This document shows, in pieces, positions 56,101-63,380 of a DNA stretch of 64,000 nucleotides. The translations under genes and the position numbers were made by a program. Under the pieces are notes generated by a model. That model did no database searches. It was given only the letters and a program-made list of their open reading frames with translations, and was not told the DNA's origin. How positions within the stretch are numbered: position 1 is the stretch's first letter; the number at the start of each line of letters is the position of its first letter. This DNA is from CAJQQK01 sp965224225 (GTDB lineage: Bacteria > Pseudomonadota > Alphaproteobacteria > Rhizobiales > Hyphomicrobiaceae). The stretch spans positions 385,728-449,727 of the forward strand of contig CBDCZF010000031.1 of NCBI GenBank assembly GCA_965224225.1, in the 5' to 3' direction.

Positions 56101-56392
56101 CTTCTTCGAACACGCGCCGGGCGTCTTCGAAGCGATTAGTGCGCTTGTAAATCAGGCCGAGGTTGAAAAGGCTGCCGGTATAACGCAGATGGTTCTCGCC
56201 GTAGATCTCACGCGCCTGGCCGACGAGTTTTTCGCCGGGCGCAATTGCATCCTGGTAGCGCTTTTCCTGGAACAATGTCCGCAGCTCTCCAAGGGCAAGA
56301 TTGAATGCCTTGATGCGCGGGTCCGCGGTATCCTGCCCACTTGCGGCAACGGACATACCGAACAACAACCAAATCAACGCAACGATGCGCAT
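53177..56392 (-). CDS. Secreted TPR-CHAT domain protein
   Basis: A 1071-residue protein with a signal peptide (MRIVALIWLLFGMSVAASGQ). About ten to eleven tetratricopeptide/kinesin-light-chain-type repeats run to about residue 480 (such as GIALANLAELYRNLGPAKDA and VGVALNNIGLVLAAMGRRDE). A helical linker and a C-terminal CHAT (caspase HetF-associated) peptidase domain from about residue 690 follow. The catalytic pair is intact: His 924 in ILHFATHGL and Cys 975 in VVLSACNTAAGEGQGAEALS. CHAT proteases act in various bacterial signalling and defence settings. The signal peptide places this one in the periplasm or outside, and the substrate is unknown. Its stop codon comes from a repeat element. 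Confidence 0.9.
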   Translation of the reverse strand: MRIVALIWLLFGMSVAASGQDTADPRIKAFNLALGELRTLFQEKRYQDAIAPGEKLVGQAREIYGENHLRYTGSLFNLGLIYKRTNRFEDARRVFEEAFVRQHKLRSPADAAYKRVLGELADVNQHLGRPRDTGRHYLAALKKLNTLGRMNTEDDVYYYAKAGRLMRWLADFEGSEKLLRHALAVRRKISKPDDAKLVHQLNDLAGLLRTRGKFEEAAALYKEAIDVHIKAKGEMNANTGILLDNFAVMHLHMGEPEKAEPYHKRAIKILEKVLGPAHLSTGIALANLAELYRNLGPAKDAEKLFRRALSVMTQVLPPNHPRLGVVIDNLAGLLRQQGKFAQAHEMYLKAHELLKAAHGPEHPEVGVALNNIGLVLAAMGRRDEAETRFLEALAIARKAHGDDNIVLATSLANLADVRIEMGKFNEARADVERAVALIDGTLGRNHRKLIYPLTRLAEIVRRDGNLQAALGHLRRAAGIYTVLRQRGAENGRHVDDNGAVNMFIEAAFELSAGDSGSPLQRDAFAFSQLKTLTLASAALDKLGARLSAGNPRFSEMVREHQDVTQAWASADKELLASVTADPKTRDTGREAALRAKIEGYASRLQVLDVRLAADFPEFAELSRPRPVAIKDIQEQLATDEVLLQYVVTRTAVFGWAITQRNVQWARIGLSRQALRSKVHALRCGLDLAEWLGEVRPVRCFESVGRFAEGDELPFAHDAAHDLYQALFKPFEAVIAERKLLVVASDALTQLPVQVLLTAPIADDRIETLREAPWLVRRHAVTVLPSASSLVTLRRNAVANGQERDRREPYFAVANPLLLGANGDDRSAFAVPGCPRMPSKQRLRVASNTSGIDDYFRAGSGNVARIRSLEPLPDTADEVCAVARDLGVSSDHILLGKSATEAMIRELDAAGNRLAGYRILHFATHGLISGELKGLSEPALVLSPPDAASSYDDGILTASEVAELNLDADWVVLSACNTAAGEGQGAEALSGLARSFFYAGARSLLVSHWPVRSDAAVALTTRAIGELAKNKSLSRASALQRAMLSVIGDRQLAGAAHPQVWAPFVVVGDSVN

Positions 56393-56493
56393 AGTCTCGC
56401 CCCCGAGATCAAATCAATGCCGGCAACAATGCCAGCATTCCGGCAGAATTGCGATCCTCCAGCAGGTCTGGTCTGCACACTGGTCTGCGGAAC

Positions 56494-57454
56494 CTACCCG
56501 CCGGCGCTCCCGTCGACCATCGCCCGGGCGCTGCCTGCTTGGCGCTTGGCAAGGAAGGGCAGCGCGTGCTCGCGCGCCAATCGCGCGCCGGCCCATGTTT
56601 CAACGCTCAACGCACCATCGGTGTTGAGGGCCGCCCTCTCGACAAGCGCCAGGGCAATGTTGGCGTCGACGCGCGGCGAATGGGCAAGGCTGGTCAGGCG
56701 GCCGACCGGTTTGCCTGCCATGGTGACCGGCCAGACATCCTCGTTGGGCGCAAGCGCCTCGCCGTCGACAAGCAACCCGACCAGTTGCTTCATCGGCGCT
56801 GCCTCAGCGAGCCTTTCCAATGCCTGACGGCCGATGAATGCCGCACCACTGTCAAACTCGACGAGCCGCCCGAGCCCGACATCGTAGGGGGTTTCAGCGG
56901 CCGTCATATCGACTCCCCACGACAGGATGCCCGATTCGATGCGCCGGATGTGATTGACGGAACCCGGTGCCACATTGAACGGGCGGCCGGCTGCCATCAG
57001 CGCATCGAACAGGCGATCGCCAAGCTGAGCATCGGCGAGATAGACCTCGTAACCGAACTCCCCGCTCCAGCCGGTCCGCGACACGATCAGCTCCACGCCC
57101 TCAAACGCCACCGGCATCCACCAGTAGTTCTTGAGGTCGAGCAAATCGTCACCGGCAAATCGCGCCATCAGATGCGGCGACTTCGGTCCCTGCACCTGGA
57201 TCACGGAGACATCTGCATCGCGGATCGCAACGTCCAATCCGGCATGCGTTGCAACGCCCCTGGCCCAAAGTTCCAGATCGCAATCGGCAGTCGAGAGCCA
57301 GAACCGGTCGGCAGCCAGGCGCAGGATGATCGGATCGGAGATGATGCCACCGTCCGGCGCCGTGATCAGAGCATACTTGCATTGGCCAACCGGCCAAGGT
57401 GGCCTTGACCGCGGTCATGCGCAAACTTGTAATCCTGGCCAACACGCTGATCAC
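56494..57454 (-). pseudogene. GcvT-like aminomethyltransferase-family gene, 5'-truncated and frameshifted
   Basis: The long frame (57414 to the TGA at 56494) encodes the central and C-terminal parts of a GcvT/DmdA-like folate-binding enzyme: VGQCKYALITAPDGGIISDP, VSVIQVQGPKSPHLMARF, VSRTGWSGEFGYEVYLAD, and the C-terminal barrel. It has no ATG, GTG or TTG before this conserved region and is stopped at 57415-57417. Weakly similar sequence (ISVLARITSLRMTAVKATLA) continues in another frame to about 57454. The usual N-terminal ~90 residues are missing, and a dispersed palindromic repeat starts 50 bases upstream, followed by ilvC. The gene is best read as inactivated. Its former substrate (glycine, DMSP or another methyl donor) is unclear. 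Confidence 0.75.
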
Positions 57455-57504
57455 TGAGGACCGTCATTGGGAGCCCAAATGCTCTTGACTACAAACACAG
57501 ATGC

Positions 57505-57645
57505 TAACCCTCTCCCCGTACGCGCCGAAGTGGCGCTATGGGGAGAGGGAATCTGGCCGTGCCTTGGGGCACCGTCTTTGGCAACGCAACAGGCCGAGTT
57601 CCCTCTCCCCGTACTTCACGGGGAGAGGGTTAGGGTGAGGGGCAT
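57505..57645. repeat. Palindromic repeat related to 36441-36632
   Basis: Left arm CTAACCCTCTCCCCGTACGC and right arm GGGGAGAGGGTTAGGGTGAG flank two hairpins (CCCTCTCCCCGTA...TATGGGGAGAGGG and CCCTCTCCCCGTACTTCACGGGGAGAGGG). The sequence between is diverged from the copy at 36441-36632 but keeps GGAATC-GGCCGTGCC. It lies between the truncated gcvT-like gene and the end of ilvC. Confidence 0.85.
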
Positions 57646-57768
57646 AGGGCGGTGCAGAATTCTCGGCCGGGCAGTTCTCCGCGCCTATGCCACGATCAAT
57701 CCAGCTCTCGCAGGCCAACCGTTAATAACATTTGTTCCTGGTCGGATGGCAAGGGAACGACATTCAGC

Positions 57769-58788
57769 TCAGTTGCGTTCCTTGTCGACCAGGGCGCCTT
57801 CGCTGATCCACGGCATCATGGCGCGCAATTTGGCCCCGATCTCCTCGACCGGGTGGGCATCGTTGACGCGGCGGATGGCCTTGAATTTCGGCTGGCCGGC
57901 CTTGCACTCGCGGATCCATTCCGAAGTGAACACACCGGTCTGAATGTCCTTGAGGACACGGCGCATTTCAGCGCGGGTCTCATCGGTGATGATGCGCGGG
58001 CCCGAAACGTATTCGCCGAACTCGGCCGTGTTGGAGACCGAGTAGTTCATGTTGGCGATGCCGCCTTCATAGATCAGGTCGACGATCAGCTTAACCTCGT
58101 GGGCGCACTCGAAGTAGGCCATCTCCGGTGCATAGCCGGCCTCGACAAGCGTCTCGTAGCCGGCTCGAATCAGTTCGACGAGACCGCCGCACAGCACGAC
58201 CTGTTCGCCGAAAAGGTCCGTCTCGCATTCTTCCTTGAAGGTCGTCTCAATGACACCGGAGCGGCCGCCGCCAATCGCGCAGGCATATGAAAGAGCAAGC
58301 TCATGCGCATTGCCCGACGCATCCTTGTCGACAGCGATCAGACAGGGCACGCCGCCACCGCGCTGGTATTCCGAGCGTACCGTGTGACCGGGGCCCTTGG
58401 GTGCGACCATGACGACATCGATCGTGCTGCCGGGCTCGATCAGGTTAAAGTGCACGTTAAGGCCGTGTGCGAAGGCGATCGCGGCACCATCCTTGATGTT
58501 GGGGGCAATGTGGTCGGCCCAGATGTCGGCCTGCAACTCGTCCGGTGCGCACATCATGATCAGGTCGGCGTCCTTGCTGGCCTCGGCGACGCTCTTGACG
58601 GGCAGGTTGTCGGCCTCGGCCTTGCGTGCCGTCGCCGAGCCTTCGCGCAACGCGACCGTGATATTGGCGCAGCCTGAATCCTTGAGGTTCAAGGCGTGTG
58701 CGCGGCCCTGGCTGCCGTAGCCGACAATGGCAACGTTCTTGCCCTTGATGAGATTGATATCGGCGTCACGATCGTAATAGACACGCAT
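57769..58788 (-). CDS. ilvC: Ketol-acid reductoisomerase (class I)
   Basis: NADPH-dependent, Mg-requiring enzyme of valine, leucine and isoleucine synthesis. The 339-residue short (class I) form has the Rossmann motif VAIVGYGSQGRAHALNLKDS, APKGPGHTVRSEYQRGGGVP, the metal-binding Asp/Glu in ETDLFGEQVVLCGG, and the C-terminal GPRIITDETRAEMRRVL knotted domain. The start MRVYYDRDADINLIKGKNV is canonical. ilvB and ilvH are not in the window. The downstream side holds a palindromic repeat. It is divergent from an MFS gene across about 170 bases. Confidence 0.96.
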   Translation of the reverse strand: MRVYYDRDADINLIKGKNVAIVGYGSQGRAHALNLKDSGCANITVALREGSATARKAEADNLPVKSVAEASKDADLIMMCAPDELQADIWADHIAPNIKDGAAIAFAHGLNVHFNLIEPGSTIDVVMVAPKGPGHTVRSEYQRGGGVPCLIAVDKDASGNAHELALSYACAIGGGRSGVIETTFKEECETDLFGEQVVLCGGLVELIRAGYETLVEAGYAPEMAYFECAHEVKLIVDLIYEGGIANMNYSVSNTAEFGEYVSGPRIITDETRAEMRRVLKDIQTGVFTSEWIRECKAGQPKFKAIRRVNDAHPVEEIGAKLRAMMPWISEGALVDKERN

Positions 58789-58960
58789 CAGCGCTTCCTT
58801 CCTTTGGCCTCGTATCGTTTCGGTTTGCTGGGATCAGCCGAGGGTTAGCCAATTAGAGGGGGTGCTGCCAAGAAAAAACTTGCCTGTGATCATCCGGTAG
58901 GTCCTTCTGCGTCGATAGGTCAGACAGCAATACGGTGCCAGAGCAGAAATCAGACAAATC

Positions 58961-60199
58961 ATGAGCACTCAAATTCAGGCTCGTCCTGCGCACGACGGCA
59001 GATGGCCGCTGTGGCTGATCGTTCTGGCAGCCGGCGTCATCATCGGCATCACGTCGGGTCTGAGGCAGGTAACGGGCCTCTATATGCCGCCCGTTACCCG
59101 TGATCTCAATATCGGGCTCGAGCCCTTCTCTAAGGCGATGGCGGTTGCCAACCTTTTGTGGGGCGCGAGCGGCATCGCGGCCGGCGCACTGGCTGACAAA
59201 TACGGTGCCGGCAAGGTGACGGTGCTCGGCATCGTTCTGATGATCGTCGGCTATTACGTCATGGTCATCGCGTCGGATGGCGGCGACTTGATGTGGAGCG
59301 GCGTTGCGATCGGCATTGGTGTCGGATGCTGTGGCATGAGCGTGATGGTCGGTGTTGTCGGTCGGGCGGCGACGCCGGACAGGCGCACCGCGGCCATCGC
59401 GACCCTCGGTATGGCCAACGGCATCGGCAATTTCATCGCGTTTCCCTATACCCACGTACTGATGGAGGGCCTCGGCTGGAAGGGCAGCATCCTGGCGGTC
59501 ATGATAACGCTCGCAGCTTTCATCCCGCTTGCCATTTTCGTTGCCGGCAAGCCGCAAACCAAGCCCGGCGGACCGAGGCGCCAGACGCTGCGCGAGTCAT
59601 TTGCAGAGGCATTCGTGCTGCCGCGCTACTGGCTACTGATCAGCGGCTTTTTCGTCTGCGGTTTCCATGTTGCCTTCTACGCCGTGCACCTTCCGGCCTA
59701 TGCGGCCACACTTGGTCTGCCGAGCTGGGTCGGCGTGACGGCGCTGACTGCCGTCGGCATCGCCAACATCGCCGGCACGTACCTGTCCGGACAGTCCGCC
59801 AAGTTTATCCCCATGCGGTACGGGCTGAGTACTATCTACCTCGCGCGCTGCTTCGTTTTCCTCGGGCTTCTCTACCTGCCGATGAATGCTTTCACCCTAA
59901 TTGGGCTCAGTACACTGCTCGGCTTCTTCTGGCTGGCGACGGTGCCACTGACCTCAGGCCTTGTCGCGGTGTTCTTCGGCACGACCTGGCTCTCGATGCT
60001 GTTCGGCTTCGTGCTCTTCTCGCATCAGGTCGGCTCATTCGTCGGCGTCTGGCTCGCCGGCGTGCTGTTCGATGCGACCCAGTCCTATGACACGATGTGG
60101 TGGATCTCGATCGTCGTCGGGCTCTTCGCGGCCCTGGTTCACCTGCCGATCCGCGAAGAAGGTGTGCCACGCGTCCAGCGCGAAGCCGAAGCGGTGTGA
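58961..60199 (+). CDS. MFS transporter (OFA/monocarboxylate-type)
   Basis: A 412-residue major facilitator with 12 helices. Segments such as GLRQVTGLYMPPVTRDLNIG, the loop 2-3 motif GALADKYGAGKV, and GFFVCGFHVAFYAVHLPAYA resemble the oxalate/formate antiporter and monocarboxylate branch. Substrate is not determined, but a carboxylate would fit the adjoining enolase-superfamily and RraA-like genes, which lie convergently just downstream. The start at 58961 (MSTQIQARPAHDGRWPLWLI) leaves a short cytosolic tail. Confidence 0.88.
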   Translation: MSTQIQARPAHDGRWPLWLIVLAAGVIIGITSGLRQVTGLYMPPVTRDLNIGLEPFSKAMAVANLLWGASGIAAGALADKYGAGKVTVLGIVLMIVGYYVMVIASDGGDLMWSGVAIGIGVGCCGMSVMVGVVGRAATPDRRTAAIATLGMANGIGNFIAFPYTHVLMEGLGWKGSILAVMITLAAFIPLAIFVAGKPQTKPGGPRRQTLRESFAEAFVLPRYWLLISGFFVCGFHVAFYAVHLPAYAATLGLPSWVGVTALTAVGIANIAGTYLSGQSAKFIPMRYGLSTIYLARCFVFLGLLYLPMNAFTLIGLSTLLGFFWLATVPLTSGLVAVFFGTTWLSMLFGFVLFSHQVGSFVGVWLAGVLFDATQSYDTMWWISIVVGLFAALVHLPIREEGVPRVQREAEAV

Positions 60200-60208
60200 G
60201 ACATCCCT

Positions 60209-60646
60209 TCAACGCACCACGATGGCCGGGATCTTGCAGTGGGTCAGTAATTTGACTGCCTGGCTGCCGAGCAAGAGCGCGCCAAGGCCGCTACGGCCGT
60301 GTGATCCGATGACGATCAGATCGGCGCCAATGCTTTCAGCCGCGGCGATGATGCCTTCGTAGGGCGTGGCGAAGTTCTTGTTGATCTCGTTGCATTCGAT
60401 GTCGTGGGCCACGGCCGCAGCCGTCACCGCGGCCAGCAGGTCGGATGCCATGGCCTTTTGCAGCTTGTCATATTCGCCCGGCTCGATCGCCTCTTCGAGG
60501 CCGCTGGTGATGACCGCCTCGAAGGGCTCCGTCACGGTCACGGCCGAGAGCTTGGCGCCAAGCGTGTGGGCCAGCTGGATGGCGTGCTTGACGGCCCGAT
60601 TGGCGATCTCAGATCCGTCCGTCGCAACCAGAATGTGGGCGTACAC
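60209..60646 (-). CDS. Universal stress protein (UspA family)
   Basis: A single-domain Usp protein of 145 residues. It has MYAHILVATDGSEIANRAVK at the N-terminus and the ATP-binding C-terminal motif VIGSHGRSGLGALLLGSQAVKLL, so it is of the nucleotide-binding type. Its function is broad, in stress survival. It follows the enolase-superfamily gene by 12 bases on the same strand and could be co-transcribed with it. Confidence 0.92.
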   Translation of the reverse strand: MYAHILVATDGSEIANRAVKHAIQLAHTLGAKLSAVTVTEPFEAVITSGLEEAIEPGEYDKLQKAMASDLLAAVTAAAVAHDIECNEINKNFATPYEGIIAAAESIGADLIVIGSHGRSGLGALLLGSQAVKLLTHCKIPAIVVR

Positions 60647-60657
60647 GTGCTGCCTCC

Positions 60658-61863
60658 TCAGATATCTGCCGCCGTCACGCGGCGCACGGTGACGTCGTCA
60701 CGCTCTGCCACGCCCGGCTGCAGCGCCGTGCCGAGGCCTGGCCCCGACGGCACGGTGATCTGCCCCTCCCCGATCGGCGGCAGTTCAGTGACGAACTCAT
60801 GGTACCAGCCGTAATAGAACGCGCGCACGATTTCCTGCACCCAGCAATTGGGCGCATTCAGTGCCAGATGCGTCGATGCGGTCAACACGACCGGGCCTGT
60901 GCAATCGTGGAAGGCAACCGGGACGTGATAGGTCTCGGCCATGGTCGCGACCTTGCGTGCTTCGGAAATGCCGCCGCACCAGGAGAGATCCATGATCACC
61001 ATCGACAGCGCATCGAGTTCCAAGAGCCCGCGGAAATCGGCCCGCCCGCCGCGCGTCTCACCGACCGCGATCGGGCACCTGGTATCGCGCGCGACGTTGC
61101 CGATTGAGCCGAGATGATCCATGAAGACCGGATCCTCGACCCACATCGGCCGGATCGGTTCGAGCGCGCGGGCGATCTTGGTCGCCATCGGTCGTGACCA
61201 GAGCGAATGGAGTTCGGCTGCGATTTCCATTCTGTCGCCGACCGCCGCCCGGATCTTCTCGAAGGGCTCGAGGCCGCGCTTGAGGTCGTCGGCACCGATC
61301 CACATGCCGCGGCTCGCCTCGGCGGCGTAGTCGAACGGCCAGATCTTCATCGCTGTAATGTCCATTTCCATCAGCGAATGAGCCAGTTCATCGGCACGGT
61401 TGAGGAAGGCGTCGAGATCTTCGAAATCGCCCGTTTTGGCGTCGAGCCCGAAGTTGTCGGTGCCTTGTGTCACCTTGGTCTGGACGTAGCTGTAGCCCGC
61501 ACATGTGTTGTAGGCGCGGATTTCATCGCGCACACGGCCGCCGAGCAAATCGCAAATCGGCAGACCGGCGGACTGGCCGAGAATGTCCCAAAGCGCGATA
61601 TCGATCGCCGAACGCCCGCGCATCTCGGCACTGGCGCCGACGAAGCCGATGTAGCCGATTAGCTCGCTCTGCAGCTTCTCTATGTTGCGCGGATCGGCGC
61701 CGATCAGCTTCGGTGCAATCATCTGGTGAATATGCGCCTCGGCCGCCGCGGGCCCATAGAACGTTTCACCGAGCCCGACCAGACCCTCGTCCGTTATCAC
61801 CTGCACCCAGAGAATGTTGGGAAAGGCTTTGGACCGGATCGTCTCGATTGCCGTGACCTTCAT
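60658..61863 (-). CDS. Mandelate racemase/muconate lactonizing-type sugar-acid dehydratase
   Basis: Enolase-superfamily enzyme of 401 residues. The N-terminal capping domain (MKVTAIETIRSKAFPNILWV, ITDEGLVGLGETFYGP) is followed by a TIM barrel. Metal-ligand and catalytic regions seen are IAAELHSLW, WVEDPVF, PIAVGETRGG and VAFHDCTGPV. The pattern fits acid-sugar dehydratases of the mandelate-racemase subgroup, but the substrate is unknown. The start at 61863 is chosen because the open frame upstream is the antisense of the next gene. The next gene upstream (RraA-like) ends 16 bases before it, so these two form an operon with the Usp gene. Confidence 0.9.
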   Translation of the reverse strand: MKVTAIETIRSKAFPNILWVQVITDEGLVGLGETFYGPAAAEAHIHQMIAPKLIGADPRNIEKLQSELIGYIGFVGASAEMRGRSAIDIALWDILGQSAGLPICDLLGGRVRDEIRAYNTCAGYSYVQTKVTQGTDNFGLDAKTGDFEDLDAFLNRADELAHSLMEMDITAMKIWPFDYAAEASRGMWIGADDLKRGLEPFEKIRAAVGDRMEIAAELHSLWSRPMATKIARALEPIRPMWVEDPVFMDHLGSIGNVARDTRCPIAVGETRGGRADFRGLLELDALSMVIMDLSWCGGISEARKVATMAETYHVPVAFHDCTGPVVLTASTHLALNAPNCWVQEIVRAFYYGWYHEFVTELPPIGEGQITVPSGPGLGTALQPGVAERDDVTVRRVTAADI

Positions 61864-61879
61864 ATCGCCTCCTACCCCC

Positions 61880-62572
61880 TCAGTCGACGTATTCCACCTG
61901 CTCGGAACCGAGCAGATCATCCATGAATTCAAACCGCGTGAGGTTGCCTGCCTGGACCTTGGCAATCGTTTCCTGCTCGGCGGCGATGATCGCCGTGACG
62001 GTCGCAACGACGTCATCGAGTTCGGCACGCGGGATGATGACGACGCCGTCGCGGTCGGCGATCACGGCGTCGCCCGCTTCGACACGCACGCCGCCGGCAA
62101 CGATCGGCAGGCCGACCCGGCCCGGCCCGGAGCGCACGCACGAATTCGGCGTGATGCCGCGCGAAAAGACCGGCAGGCCGACACCTTCCAGGCCGATCAG
62201 GTCGCGCGTCATGCCGTCGAATACCAGGCCGGCGCAGCCCGCGTTCTTGGCGAGCATCGCAACAATATCACCGCACACCGCCGTACCCTCGAAGGCATCT
62301 GAGGCAGCAACGATGACGTCGCCCTCCTGGGCCAGCGCGACGCCGGCCATGATCGCGAGATTGTCGGAGGGGCCGGTTTCGACGGGAAAGGCCGTGCCAA
62401 GGATGCGCGAGCGCTTGGGGTCGATCGCCTTGATGGCGCTGTCCATGCCGCCGCGGCCGCGCATTGCATCGACGACGTGGCCGGTCTGCGCACTCTTGAG
62501 TTGGGCAAGCTTATCCGCCGGCACCCGGTCGAACTGCTTCTTGATCCTCAGGAGCGGCGGGTCTTTGAGCAT
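61880..62572 (-). CDS. RraA-like protein (4-hydroxy-4-methyl-2-oxoglutarate aldolase family)
   Basis: A 230-residue protein of the RraA/HMG-aldolase fold. Family segments are TGHVVDAMRGRGGMDSAIKA, ILGTAFPVETGPSDNLAIMA, GAVCGDIVAMLAKNAGCAGL-like sequence (TAVCGDIVAML), DGMTRDLIGLEGVGLPVFSR, and the C-terminal GDAVIADRDGVVIIP. Members near sugar-acid dehydratases usually act as class II aldolases or decarboxylases on keto acids rather than as RNase E regulators. That fits its coupling to the enolase-superfamily gene. The start at 62572 (MLKDPPLLRIKKQFDRV) is preferred over one 27 codons upstream. Confidence 0.88.
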   Translation of the reverse strand: MLKDPPLLRIKKQFDRVPADKLAQLKSAQTGHVVDAMRGRGGMDSAIKAIDPKRSRILGTAFPVETGPSDNLAIMAGVALAQEGDVIVAASDAFEGTAVCGDIVAMLAKNAGCAGLVFDGMTRDLIGLEGVGLPVFSRGITPNSCVRSGPGRVGLPIVAGGVRVEAGDAVIADRDGVVIIPRAELDDVVATVTAIIAAEQETIAKVQAGNLTRFEFMDDLLGSEQVEYVD

Positions 62573-62683
62573 TGGGGGCCTCACTTGTTGACGGGGATCT
62601 CGTGCAACAAGTGATACTGCGCTGGGCCCAGGCCGTCTATGGAGCGGCTTCACGCCCAGCGTTTGGAGATAGGCAGCAACCCA

Positions 62684-63253
62684 TCAATCCTTGGCCCGCT
62701 CCACATACGACCCATCCGCCGTCATGATCACGACCCGCGTGCCGGCCTCGATATGCGGCGGCACCATCACCTTCATCCCGTTGTCGGCGACAGCGGGCTT
62801 GTAGGAGGACGAGGCGGTTTGCCCCTTTACGACGGGATCGGCCTCGACGATTTCGACGGTCACGCGCTGTGGTAGTTCGAGGGATACGGGCACGCCCTCG
62901 TGCAGCATCAGGACAACCTTCATGCCCGGCTGCAGGTAGACCGCCTGATCACCGACCATATCGGCGGGCACCGGTATCTGGTCGTAGGTCTCGGGGTCCA
63001 TGAAATGGTAGCCCTGGTCATCGTCGTAGATGAACTCGAAGTCGCGCTCCTCCATGAAGGCGCGTTCGACCTGCTCGGTCGTGCGGTAGCGCTCGGTGAT
63101 CTTGACGCCGTCGGCAATGCGCCGCATCTCGAGATGCGTGACGGGCGTGCCCTTGCCCGGGTGAATGTTCTCCGCCTTGATGACGGCGCACAATTTGCCG
63201 TCGATTTCGAGCACGTTTCCTTTGCGCACCGCACTAGCAATGACCTTGGCCAA
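62684..63253 (-). CDS. efp: Elongation factor P
   Basis: EF-P relieves ribosomes stalled at polyproline. The 189-residue protein has three beta-barrel domains. The N-terminal loop KAENIHPGKGTPV carries Lys 34, the residue that is beta-lysylated in EpmA-containing bacteria. The C-terminal end (KVMVPPHIEAGTRVVIMTAD) is typical. It is divergent from epmA, 127 bases apart, which strongly suggests that Lys 34 is modified here. Polyproline-rich proteins are present in this same window (for example SurA's linker and the secreted lyase-like protein). Confidence 0.96.
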   Translation of the reverse strand: MAKVIASAVRKGNVLEIDGKLCAVIKAENIHPGKGTPVTHLEMRRIADGVKITERYRTTEQVERAFMEERDFEFIYDDDQGYHFMDPETYDQIPVPADMVGDQAVYLQPGMKVVLMLHEGVPVSLELPQRVTVEIVEADPVVKGQTASSSYKPAVADNGMKVMVPPHIEAGTRVVIMTADGSYVERAKD

Positions 63254-63380
63254 ATTCCGTCTCCAATCGTCGCATCAGGCAGCCTCGCCACCGAGGGGAC
63301 GTCAAGCTGCTGCTGGATGAGCTTCTTGCGACCGGTTATTACGCGTTTCGAGCCTCAACGCCAAGTCTGTGACCTAAACC

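Noticed and set aside
53177..56392. TPR-CHAT protein as part of a type III-E CRISPR (Craspase) system
   Set aside because: There is no gRAMP/Cas7-11 gene or CRISPR array nearby, and the protein begins with a signal peptide.
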